This document shows positions 56,272 through 64,000 of a stretch of 64,000 bases of DNA, one piece after another. The first letter of the stretch is position 1. The number at the start of each line of letters is the position of its first letter. The stretch is from the NCBI GenBank assembly GCA_022826945.1, contig JAJDTY010000073.1, positions 1-64,000 on the forward strand, given 5' to 3'. The notes beneath the pieces were generated by a model. The model was not told the DNA's origin. It made no database searches and was given only the letters and a program-made list of their open reading frames with translations. The translations under genes were made by a program, and so were the position numbers. Origin of the DNA: Candidatus Binatia bacterium (GTDB taxonomy: Bacteria; Desulfobacterota; Binatia; Bin18).

Positions 56272-57327
56272 CTATCCCTCAACCTGCTGTATGACATGGG
56301 TGGCGAAGTCGGTCATCTCTTCCTCTCCGCCGGTTATGCAGACTTGGCTGATGCCCAACTCCTTCATTTTCCGCACCCGCTCCTGAAGCTCCTCGGGTGT
56401 GCCGGTTAGGGTGGTTTCTTTGATCATCTTTTCGGTGACCAGCGGTGCGTGTTCCGGCTTGAACGCGGCACAATAGTCCGTATAGAGGTCTAGATGACGG
56501 GTCTCGAGCGGGGCGTCCGGGGTACGATAGGCGTCCTTAAAGGCCATGAGGTCGTCCCGGATGTCTCCCGGCAACTGAAAGGGGTCCTTCACCGACAGAG
56601 CGAAGATATTGCACTCCGAAGAAACCAGCGGGCCGACCGCCTGCTGAAGGTCTTCCAGCATCTCTTCGGGTTTTCTCAGATGGAAGGCCGTCACCACCGT
56701 AACGTAAATATCCTCCATCTTCTTGCCGGCGCGTTCGGCCCCGCGTCGAATATGGTCCAGCGTATATTTGAGCAGGCTGTCACCTACCGTACCGAAGAGG
56801 ATTACGCCGTCTCCGATCTCCCCGGCCAACTCCAGCGTCTTGGGGCCGCTGCCGGCCACGTGAATCGGGATGGGGTTCTTCAGATTGATGAACTCGCTGT
56901 TGGGGTTGAGAAACCTGATCTGGCGCTTGCGTTCGCCTTCTTGATACGGAACGGTGTCTCCTTTCAGCAGGCCGCGACACACCTCCACATTGGCCCGCAG
57001 GACTGCCAGCCGGGCCGCCGGCATGCCGAGCGTCCGCCGGGCGGTATTGCCCGTCCCGATGCCCATGATGACCCGGCCCGGGGCGAGCACATTCAGGGTG
57101 CCAAAGCTACAGGCCGTCACCGGAGCAATCCGCGAGCTGGGGTTGGTCACGTTGGTGCCGAGTTTGATCGTCTTCGTATGGGTCGCACACAGCGCCATAC
57201 ACTGGAACACATCGCTCCAGACCATCTGGGAGTCCCCGAACCAGGCATGGGTATAGCCCTTGTCCTCGGCAATCATCACGTCTTTATAGGTCTCAACATG
57301 GGAAAGAAAAATCACTCCGTAGTCCAT
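56272..57327 (-). CDS. LLM-class flavin-dependent oxidoreductase
   Basis: MDYGVIFLSHVETYKDVMIAEDKGYTHAWFGDSQMVWSDVFQCMALCATHTKTIKLGTNVTNPSSRIAPV. Confidence 0.88.
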   Translation of the reverse strand: MDYGVIFLSHVETYKDVMIAEDKGYTHAWFGDSQMVWSDVFQCMALCATHTKTIKLGTNVTNPSSRIAPVTACSFGTLNVLAPGRVIMGIGTGNTARRTLGMPAARLAVLRANVEVCRGLLKGDTVPYQEGERKRQIRFLNPNSEFINLKNPIPIHVAGSGPKTLELAGEIGDGVILFGTVGDSLLKYTLDHIRRGAERAGKKMEDIYVTVVTAFHLRKPEEMLEDLQQAVGPLVSSECNIFALSVKDPFQLPGDIRDDLMAFKDAYRTPDAPLETRHLDLYTDYCAAFKPEHAPLVTEKMIKETTLTGTPEELQERVRKMKELGISQVCITGGEEEMTDFATHVIQQVEG

Positions 57328-57390
57328 TGCTACCTCCTTGTTCGTAATCCTGTCTGAGTAAGACTGGTGATTTTTGTACGGCAAGACTGG

Positions 57391-57648
57391 TCAGGCGCTC
57401 TGCATTTTCTTTGAGGGGGTATGCAGAATGCCAAGCAATCCATCTATCGATAAATCTTCATCCAGTAGTGGCCAATGAATCCCATATCCCGATGGGGAAA
57501 TCTCAAACATCTGGCGGGCCTTCTCAGGGGCATTGAGGAGGACTTGAGATATCTCATGTATGTTGATCGTCCTGGTCCGCCCATCAATGGTGACATGCAA
57601 AACATCGCCCTCAAAATGCACATCCGCTACATCATGGTGTTGCTTCAT
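57391..57648 (-). CDS. DUF2442-family protein
   Basis: VADVHFEGDVLHVTIDGRTRTINIHEISQVL...WPLLDEDLSIDGLLG. Confidence 0.75.
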   Translation of the reverse strand: MKQHHDVADVHFEGDVLHVTIDGRTRTINIHEISQVLLNAPEKARQMFEISPSGYGIHWPLLDEDLSIDGLLGILHTPSKKMQSA

Positions 57649-57902
57649 GGTTGACGGCTCCGTTGAAACTCTTCCCATCGCTGTTCAATGTATTCGAAAT
57701 GGTCAAAGATGATCTTCTTGATATCTCGGCGGTCCCGGAGAGAAAGATTATAGGCATAGACTTCTTCCAGATCAAAGCGCTCACGGTCGAGCCAATATTT
57801 ACATTCTCTCTCCCCTTTCCGGCAATGGATATGGATCGGTTCATTACCCTCATTCGCGTAGAAGAATAGACGCCGCCCTGCCATCATCAAGACTGTCGGC
57901 AT
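57645..57902 (-). CDS. DUF4160-family protein
   Basis: MPTVLMMAGRRLFFYANEGNEPIHIHCRKGERECKYWL; overlaps the next gene by 4 nt. Confidence 0.8.
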   Translation of the reverse strand: MPTVLMMAGRRLFFYANEGNEPIHIHCRKGERECKYWLDRERFDLEEVYAYNLSLRDRRDIKKIIFDHFEYIEQRWEEFQRSRQP

Positions 57903-58019
57903 TGGGATTCACCACTTTGAGGGGTATGGACACAATTCCCGTTGGAAGACGGTGCGGTTCTGAAGACGCATATGTTGGCGAGCCACTTCGAACTTAATGA
58001 CAACTGAATCTTCACCAGC

Positions 58020-58238
58020 TTAGGCTCTAGGGAACTCAAATACCGGCGTCTCGATGACTCGGCTGGGGGCTTTCCCATCCCAGACAACGGCCTGTAATTG
58101 CTTGACCGTATCCGGCGAGAAGAATCGCTCCCCCGTTTGCAAGGAAACACGAGCAGGCACGTGTTCAATGATGATAAAACGACCGTGGACTTCGAGGGTA
58201 TACGTGACCTCCTGTTTTGCCAATGTCTCTTCTGGCAT
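58020..58238 (-). CDS. YgiT/MqsA-N-like small protein lacking zinc-finger cysteines
   Basis: EVTYTLEVHGRFIIIEHVPARVSLQTGERFFSPDTVKQLQAVVWDGKAPSRVIETPVFEF. Confidence 0.55.
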   Translation of the reverse strand: MPEETLAKQEVTYTLEVHGRFIIIEHVPARVSLQTGERFFSPDTVKQLQAVVWDGKAPSRVIETPVFEFPRA

Positions 58239-58280
58239 CTCACTTCACCCATCATTCAACTGGAGTTTGGGCAATCTTTT

Positions 58281-59273
58281 CTAAAGCACCTTCAACAACT
58301 CATCTCTTTCACTGTAAGTGAAAGAAGTTGGCTTGCCGTTTCGCCGGGCCTGAATACCGGCCTCCGGTGTGACGATCCCGATGACCTGGGCGGGAATGTT
58401 TGCTGACTGGAAAATCTGTTCGAGATTCGGCCATTTATCCGCAGGAATGGTCAGGAGCAGGGTGCCGGAACTAATCAACCCGAGTGGATTGATATTGAAA
58501 TGCTCACATATGGCTCGGGTGGAGGGGAGGGTGGGAATGGCGTCGAGGTCAATCTGCATGCCAAGTCCGCTGACAGCGGTCAGCTCATACAACCCCATGG
58601 CCACGCCGCCCTCTGTCGGGTCGTGCATGGCTGTCGCGCCGTGTTGGGCGGCTAACAGAGCTTCTTTGACAATGGAGATTCCCCACGTTGTGCGGATATG
58701 CCGCGCCTCGTCCTGAAGCTCGGGCGCCAGGATAGCTTCCAGTTCTTTGTGCTTCTCGGCAAACACTATACTGGTCCCCTCAAGACCAGCCGTCTTGGTC
58801 ATCACGACCAAGTCCCCCGCCCGGACTCCCTGTGTGGTCACCAATCGGTCCTTGGCGACCACGCCCGTCATATTGCCGACAACGACCGGCTGAGACACGG
58901 CCGCGGTCACTTCCGTGTGGCCCCCGGTGACGCTAATACCCAAATCTCGACACGTGGAGTCGATCTGGGCAAAGACCTGTCTGACGCCGTGCTCTGAGGT
59001 ATCGGGTGGAAACAGGAGGCAGGCCTGAAACCAGGCCGGCTGTGCACCCATGGTCGCGACATCGTTGGCATTGATATGCACAGCGTACCAGCCCACGTCG
59101 TCGGCCGTGAATGTTACCGGGTCGGTTTTGACCACAAGATACTGCTCGCCCACATCGAGAACGGCACAGTCTTCACCAAACCGCGGGCCGATGAGGACCC
59201 GCGAGTCTTCCGTCCCAGCGTGTGAGATGCAGGTTTTAAGAAAATCGGCTGGGAGTTTGCCTGGGAGAAGCAT
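58281..59273 (-). CDS. AIR synthase-related (HypE/PurM-like) protein
   Basis: GPRFGEDCAVLDVGEQYLVVKTDPVTF...VHINANDVATMGAQPAWF, VTGGHTEVTAAV, HDPTEGGVAMGLYEL. Confidence 0.85.
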   Translation of the reverse strand: MLLPGKLPADFLKTCISHAGTEDSRVLIGPRFGEDCAVLDVGEQYLVVKTDPVTFTADDVGWYAVHINANDVATMGAQPAWFQACLLFPPDTSEHGVRQVFAQIDSTCRDLGISVTGGHTEVTAAVSQPVVVGNMTGVVAKDRLVTTQGVRAGDLVVMTKTAGLEGTSIVFAEKHKELEAILAPELQDEARHIRTTWGISIVKEALLAAQHGATAMHDPTEGGVAMGLYELTAVSGLGMQIDLDAIPTLPSTRAICEHFNINPLGLISSGTLLLTIPADKWPNLEQIFQSANIPAQVIGIVTPEAGIQARRNGKPTSFTYSERDELLKVL

Positions 59274-59302
59274 GTCCGCTCACTCCGCGTTTCGGGCGAG
59301 CC

Positions 59303-60706
59303 TCACTCCGCCAGTGTCGCAGCAGGGTTCAGCTCTTCCGTTGCCGCTGGTTCCGTACCTCCACCGGACGTATCGACGCCGGTCTTGGTCCGTTCCAGGT
59401 CGGCCTTTTCCAGGTCGGCAACAACGACCTGGAGGAATTGATCCGGGTGGAGGTGCTGCTTTGCCGCCGCTCTCACCTGTGCAAGCGTCACTGAGCCAAT
59501 AATATCCGGGTAGCGATCCGGGTAATCGAGTCCCAGCCCATAGAACTCAAGCACCGGGAGCATCCCGGCGACATCCGAGTTGGAAATGAGCCGGAGCGGA
59601 AAGCTGTTCACGAGATAGGCTTTTGCCGCCTCGACTTCTTCTTCAGTTGCCCCTTCTTGCCTGAAGTGCCGAATGACGGCCAAGGTTTCAGCAATGGCTT
59701 GCTGGGCACTTTCATTCTTGGTTTGTAAGGCAACGGTGAAAGGGCCCGGATGCTTGCGAGCCGAGAAATAGCTGCCGACGGAGTAGGCATAGCCGTGCTC
59801 TTCTCGAATGCGGTCCATGAGCCGCGAGCCAAACCCCCCGCCTCCGAGAATGTGATTCATGACCAGAACGGCGTAATAATCAGGGTGGGAGCGGGCGATG
59901 CCCGAGTGGCCGATCATGATGTTGGCCTGGGTGACCTCTTTATTGAGGTTGACCTGTCGGGCCTCCCGCTCGGGTGGGTCCGGCCACGAGAAATCGGGCA
60001 GGTCTGCCGCTTTCCAGTCGGCAAAATGAGAGGCAAGAAGGGCGCCGATCTGGTCCTGGGTGATTTCTCCGGCAACGGCGATAATAGCGTTATTCGGGCG
60101 GTAATACGTGGTGTGAAACTGTTTGATATCATCAGGCGTAATACGTGCTAGCGTCTCTGTCTGGCCTGAAATCAGCCGTCCGTAGGGATGCTGAGGGTAG
60201 AGATGCTCTCTAAAGGCTTTGCCGGCAACCCAGCCAGGGTCTTCTTGGTTGCTGTGCAGACGGCCCTCAATCTCTTTGCGGATGCGCTCAAATTCGTCCT
60301 GCGAAAAGCTTGGAGACAGGATGACTTCGGCCAGGAGGGCAAAAGATCGGTCGAGGTTCTTCGTCAAGGTCGTCAGGCTGATAGTCGTGGCATCGTTGCC
60401 AGCGTCAACCGATAACGATGTTCCTAAGAAATCGAGTTCTTCGGCCAGGGCCTGGGCGGAATAACTCTTGGTCCCGCGCGTGAGCAATGCGGCGGTGAGA
60501 TTGGCCAGTCCCTGTTTGTCCTGCGGGTCAACTGCGGCGCCCGTTTTGAGAACCATGCTCAGCACGACCATGGGCAGGCCGGGACGCTCGGCAGCGAGCA
60601 GCGTTGCACCGTTATCGAGTACGGTCCGTGTTCCCAGCGGGGCGGCTGATAGAGACGAAGCAAGACCGAGGCTGAGCATAAGGCCGATGAGAAGGCGTCG
60701 TGTCAT
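59303..60706 (-). CDS. M16-family peptidase-like subunit lacking HxxEH
   Basis: VLDNGATLLAAERPGLPMVVLSMVLKTGAAVDP; LTAALLTRGT where HLLEHLMF is expected. Confidence 0.88.
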   Translation of the reverse strand: MTRRLLIGLMLSLGLASSLSAAPLGTRTVLDNGATLLAAERPGLPMVVLSMVLKTGAAVDPQDKQGLANLTAALLTRGTKSYSAQALAEELDFLGTSLSVDAGNDATTISLTTLTKNLDRSFALLAEVILSPSFSQDEFERIRKEIEGRLHSNQEDPGWVAGKAFREHLYPQHPYGRLISGQTETLARITPDDIKQFHTTYYRPNNAIIAVAGEITQDQIGALLASHFADWKAADLPDFSWPDPPEREARQVNLNKEVTQANIMIGHSGIARSHPDYYAVLVMNHILGGGGFGSRLMDRIREEHGYAYSVGSYFSARKHPGPFTVALQTKNESAQQAIAETLAVIRHFRQEGATEEEVEAAKAYLVNSFPLRLISNSDVAGMLPVLEFYGLGLDYPDRYPDIIGSVTLAQVRAAAKQHLHPDQFLQVVVADLEKADLERTKTGVDTSGGGTEPAATEELNPAATLAE

Positions 60707-60759
60707 AGCGTGCTTCCTTCAAGCAATGGGACGGATCGGAGCGAACAGGAACGAGTTGG

Positions 60760-62160
60760 TCAATGTGCACCCCGACGTCCTGGGCCTCCCTGGGGTGATT
60801 CCTGAAGGGGGGTGCCGTCAGGTTCCAGGATGCCGACGGTTCGGTTCGTGTCGATCAAATACTTTTGGGCCACCTGTCGGACCTGTTCCGCAGTGACGGC
60901 TCTGAGGCCAGGGATGACTTTGAGGATGAGGCTCCAGTCGCCCAGCGCGGCGTACTGCCCGAGTTGCAGCGCACGATAAAAGAACGAGTCCTGGGCGTAG
61001 GTAAAACGCGATTCAATCAGATTCTTGGCCCGTTCCAACTCTTTTTCTGTCACCAGGGTGGTCTTGAGCCGGTCGACCTCATCAGACAACGCTTGTTCCG
61101 CGTCCTGCCAGGTTTTCCCCGGAGCGATGCGCATGGACAGGGTAAAGAGGGTGGGATCGATTGAAGTTCGATCATAACCGGCGTTCGCGCTCAGGACCAA
61201 CTGCTGCTCTTCAACTAGCGAGCGCTGCAAGCGGGCGCTTCGACCGCCGCCCAGAATCGTTGCCGCAATGGAGAGGGCGAAACTCTCGTCGTGCTCGAAG
61301 TTCGGAACGTGGTAGCCGGCAATATAGAGCGGTAGCGATGCCGGGCGCCTGAGAAAAACGCGCCGTTCACCCCGCTGCGACGGCTCCACCGAGGTGACCT
61401 GCGGAATGGCCGCTCCGGCCGCAACCTGGCCAAACGTCTTGCGGATGCGCGGCAGGAGCGTATCCGGAGTCACATCCCCCGCGATCACCAGAATGGCATT
61501 GGCAGGGGCGTAATAGGTCTGACGATAGGCTTTGACATCGGCAAGGGTGACCGCCTCCAGGTCATGCATCCAGCCGACCACGGGCCATCCATAGGGATGA
61601 GCCGTAAACGCGGCAGCACTGACCTGTTCCCACAAATCGGAGCTTGGCTCATCCGCAGTCCGCAGCCGGCGCTCTTCCATGACAATTTTTTGCTCCGATA
61701 GAAAACCCTCCTCATCCAGCATGACATGGGCCATCCGGTCGGATTCGAGTTCAAGAAAAAGGTCGAGATGCTGCACGGCCGCGCTTTCAAAATAAACGGT
61801 CTGGTCGGCAGAGGTGAACGCATTGTGCCGCCCCCCACGTTCCTGAATCAAACGGGAAAATTCTCCTTTGCCGTAGGTCGGCGTTCCCCTGAACATGAGG
61901 TGCTCAAGCAGATGAGAAATGCCCGTAATGCCCGGTCGCTCATTGCGCGAGCCGACCTTGTACCAGACCTGAAGGGTGGCGACAGGCGCACGATGGTCTT
62001 CCAGTATGAGAACGGTCAGGCCGTTGTCGAGCACGTGCTGCGTGACCTGCCAGCCGCTCGTGTCCATGGGTTGGCTCTGGCCGGACCGACCGTCGACCAG
62101 GAGGACGAGTCCGCAAAAGAGCACGGAGAAGAATTTCAGCAATTGTCGCCGTATAACCAT
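60760..62160 (-). CDS. M16-family zinc metallopeptidase
   Basis: VLDNGLTVLILEDHRAPVATLQVWYKVGSRNERPGITGISHLLEHLMFRGTPTYG (HxxEH); start approximate. Confidence 0.9.
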   Translation of the reverse strand: MVIRRQLLKFFSVLFCGLVLLVDGRSGQSQPMDTSGWQVTQHVLDNGLTVLILEDHRAPVATLQVWYKVGSRNERPGITGISHLLEHLMFRGTPTYGKGEFSRLIQERGGRHNAFTSADQTVYFESAAVQHLDLFLELESDRMAHVMLDEEGFLSEQKIVMEERRLRTADEPSSDLWEQVSAAAFTAHPYGWPVVGWMHDLEAVTLADVKAYRQTYYAPANAILVIAGDVTPDTLLPRIRKTFGQVAAGAAIPQVTSVEPSQRGERRVFLRRPASLPLYIAGYHVPNFEHDESFALSIAATILGGGRSARLQRSLVEEQQLVLSANAGYDRTSIDPTLFTLSMRIAPGKTWQDAEQALSDEVDRLKTTLVTEKELERAKNLIESRFTYAQDSFFYRALQLGQYAALGDWSLILKVIPGLRAVTAEQVRQVAQKYLIDTNRTVGILEPDGTPLQESPQGGPGRRGAH

Positions 62161-62261
62161 AGCAGTCATAGTTGCGAACGCCAGACTTGTTTGCAAGGGG
62201 AGGGTGGTTCGGAATGAGAAGGGCAAAGACTCGGGACAAAAGTGAAGACAGGAGGGGCGGA

Positions 62262-62783
62262 TCAGTATACCCATTCGCCTTTGGTGTAGCGAAAGATCTC
62301 GGAGACCTGGCTGGTCTCGGCATGCTCAAACAGGCCGCTCATCGCCTGTTCTTTTGTTTTACCCACACTCCGCATGGTCTTTTTGTAATAGGTGAGGGTA
62401 CCGATAAAAGGAGTCAACTCTGATTGGGTCAGCTTGATCGTCGTGTAGCGATAGGGAAGATAGCCGGTATACTCGGCGACGAATCCATCCTGTGTTTGTC
62501 TGATCTGCATCCTCTTTTTCTGAAAGTCATCCGTCCTTACCAGCTTCTGCATCCATTGACGGGTAAAGAGATCGAAGCTCGCCCGTGCTCGGTCTTCCTC
62601 TTCTTCCTCGACTGAAGAGGCAGGGCTGGGGGGTGGCTGGTTGTGGGGAGGGTGGGGCTCTCCCGGATGAAGCGACGGAGTGCCTTGCTGAGGAGGGGTC
62701 TCTCCGGCCGTCGCCAAGCAGAAGAGGAGCAAGACCAACAGCCCGGAAGCGCCAATATGGAAAAGGTCTTTACGTGGCTGCAT
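62262..62783 (-). CDS. Hypothetical exported protein
   Basis: Signal-like MQPRKDLFHIGASGLLVLLLFCLATAGE, low-complexity linker, C-terminal domain. Confidence 0.5.
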   Translation of the reverse strand: MQPRKDLFHIGASGLLVLLLFCLATAGETPPQQGTPSLHPGEPHPPHNQPPPSPASSVEEEEEDRARASFDLFTRQWMQKLVRTDDFQKKRMQIRQTQDGFVAEYTGYLPYRYTTIKLTQSELTPFIGTLTYYKKTMRSVGKTKEQAMSGLFEHAETSQVSEIFRYTKGEWVY

Positions 62784-62856
62784 ACAGGTAGATGGGACGC
62801 GAAAAGGGCGGGGCTGGTTTCTCGAACCAAGCACCCGCCCTGTTGATGCTGAAGAG

Positions 62857-62884
62857 GGCTGAGACACGATTGTGTGTCTCAGCC
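62857..62884. terminator. Putative terminator hairpin downstream of the OmpA-family gene
   Basis: GGCTGAGACAC-GATTGT-GTGTCTCAGCC, 11-bp perfect stem. Confidence 0.5.
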
Positions 62885-62900
62885 GGTTGAGAGCGACGGA

Positions 62901-63593
62901 TCATTCACCGGCAGTTTGAACGATCAGTTCAGTCCGTCGGTTCATGGCTCGGCCTTCCGAGTTGTCCGTCCCGTCGTCGTTCGTATTGGGGGCGACCGGG
63001 TCGTTTTCCCCACGTCCGACGGCTTCGAGACGATCCGCGTCAACGCCCTTATCGACCAAGTATGCCTTGACCGCCGCGGCACGTTCTTCTGATAAACTCT
63101 GGTTATAGGACTCAGAGCCTATCGAGTCGGTGTGCCCTTCGATAAGGACTGTGCGATCCGGATTGTCCTGAAGAATCTGGACCGCTTCGTCAAGAACCGG
63201 CTCGAACTCAGGATTCACATCCGACTTGTCAAAGTCGAAATTGATCCCGCGCAGGATGATCTCCTTGGGTTCCGGCGGTGGTGGCGGCGGTGGCGGCGGT
63301 GGCGGCGGTGGCGGTGGTGGCGGTGGTGGCGGTGGTGGCGGTGGTGGCGGTGGTGGATCGTCCACTGAATAATAACCTAAGACCGCACCGACCAGAGCCC
63401 CAATTCCGGCTCCGGCGCCAAGTGCTGCATCAGTATCTGTGTCACTCACTCCCGTTCCGGCCGCGGCTCCAATAGCGGCACCAAATGTGGCGCCATAGAA
63501 GGCACGTTTCTGCCTTTCCGTTGCGCAGCCCGCAACCAGAAAGAGGAGGGCCAAAACCCAGACAAAGTGAAAGCCTCTACCCCCTCGAATCAT
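62901..63593 (-). CDS. OmpA-family lipoprotein with polyproline linker
   Basis: Lipobox LVAGC; Gly-zipper GAAIGAAAGTG; OmpA domain INFDFDKSDVNPEFEPVLDEAVQILQDNPDRTVLIEGHTDSIGSESYNQSLSEERAAAVK. Confidence 0.9.
   Translation of the reverse strand: MIRGGRGFHFVWVLALLFLVAGCATERQKRAFYGATFGAAIGAAAGTGVSDTDTDAALGAGAGIGALVGAVLGYYSVDDPPPPPPPPPPPPPPPPPPPPPPPPPPPPEPKEIILRGINFDFDKSDVNPEFEPVLDEAVQILQDNPDRTVLIEGHTDSIGSESYNQSLSEERAAAVKAYLVDKGVDADRLEAVGRGENDPVAPNTNDDGTDNSEGRAMNRRTELIVQTAGE
63273..63356 (-). repeat. Proline-codon tract (CCA/CCG), about 28 consecutive prolines
   Basis: Uninterrupted run of CGG/TGG triplets on the + strand, reading CCG/CCA on the - strand. Confidence 0.9.
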
Positions 63594-63734
63594 CTTCTGC
63601 TCTCCTTTCTTTCCTGTAAGCCCGTCCAAAAAGGACTCCTCCGACTGGAAATACTTCGCAAACCTCTAACAGAAAATATGCCCGCCGACAAGGTCGAATC
63701 TGAGGTTTCCGGAAACGTCAAACCGTTCAGCATG

Positions 63735-64000
63735 CTACGATCGTAATGCCGCCAGGCCGGGCAGGTCTCCCGATTCGAGAAAGGTTAAGGAAGCCCCGCC
63801 CCCGGTTGAGATATGATCGATTCGGTTGGCAAGGTTCGCTTGGCTCAAGGCGGCGACCGTATCCCCGCCCCCAGCAACACTGAAACAGGATGAGAGGGAA
63901 GCGACCGCTTCCGCAATAGCGCGGGTCCCCCGGTCATAGGGAGGCATTTCAAAAACACCCATAGGACCGTTCCAGAGAACAGTCCTGGCAGACGGCACAA
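63735..64000 (-). CDS. pgk: Phosphoglycerate kinase, C-terminal part (continues off the right edge)
   Basis: [28 protein letters not shown]...[12 protein letters not shown]...[25 protein letters not shown]. Confidence 0.93.
   Translation of the reverse strand, partial: VPSARTVLWNGPMGVFEMPPYDRGTRAIAEAVASLSSCFSVAGGGDTVAALSQANLANRIDHISTGGGASLTFLESGDLPGLAALRS

Noticed and set aside
57909-58019. In-frame 36-codon extension after the YgiT-like stop (AGEDSVVIKFEVARQHMRLQ...)
   Set aside because: Separated by TAA, which is not a usual recoding signal, and there is no convincing start or family match.
58281-59273. Possible SelD supporting the selenoprotein call
   Set aside because: Reads as a generic AIR synthase/HypE-like protein; the SelD-specific N-terminal Cys/Sec motif is not apparent.
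63132-63475. Plus-strand ORFs with WRRWRRW / VAAVAAVAVVAVV repeats
   Set aside because: Translations of the reverse strand of the polyproline codon tract, not independent genes.
1-64000. CRISPR arrays, rRNA genes, prophage modules
   Set aside because: No regularly spaced direct repeats, rRNA-like sequence or phage structural genes were noticed while reading the window.

Overview
The window is a GC-rich bacterial chromosomal segment, probably from an uncultured lineage (inferred from the mix of type III CoA-transferases, LLM-class flavin oxidoreductases and housekeeping genes). It carries fusA, mutS-mutL, dusB, nadA, parC-parE, hemE-hemH-hemG, rnhB, a dihydrolipoyl acyltransferase with lpdA, lipB-lipA, an HMG-CoA reductase-like gene, an HMG-CoA lyase-like gene, an M16 peptidase pair, the end of pgk and a tRNA-Leu(UAA). 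Four points stand out. (1) At 30364-30819, a PCYCGC-type secreted protein is interrupted by an in-frame TGA exactly where homologues are expected to have the first Cys of CxxC. This would give UxxC, and a compact hairpin with a GGA loop starts about 18 nt downstream, so it is a candidate selenoprotein. (2) nadA is preceded by a perfect 9-3-9 palindrome (TTTGCGTCA-CAA-TGACGCAAA) over its predicted promoter, with a degenerate second copy 23 bp downstream. The next gene is an NrtR-like regulator with a broken Nudix box, which suggests a self-contained NAD regulon. (3) At 5.7-14.4 kb there is a co-directional phospho-signalling locus: VWA, zinc-ribbon-FHA, zinc-ribbon-pseudokinase-PP2C fusion, active Ser/Thr kinase with a duplicated extracytoplasmic domain, membrane FHA, and VWA-TM-FHA. 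It faces two exported TPR proteins. (4) Small accessory or decayed regions lie at 1-0.8 kb (IS630 start, truncated AlbA_2-like ORF), 33.7-34.6 kb (hemerythrin, VOC and membrane-protein remnants) and 56.1-58.2 kb (HicB remnant, DUF4160/DUF2442 pair, cysteine-less YgiT-like protein). All family calls come from motif reading; no database search was run.
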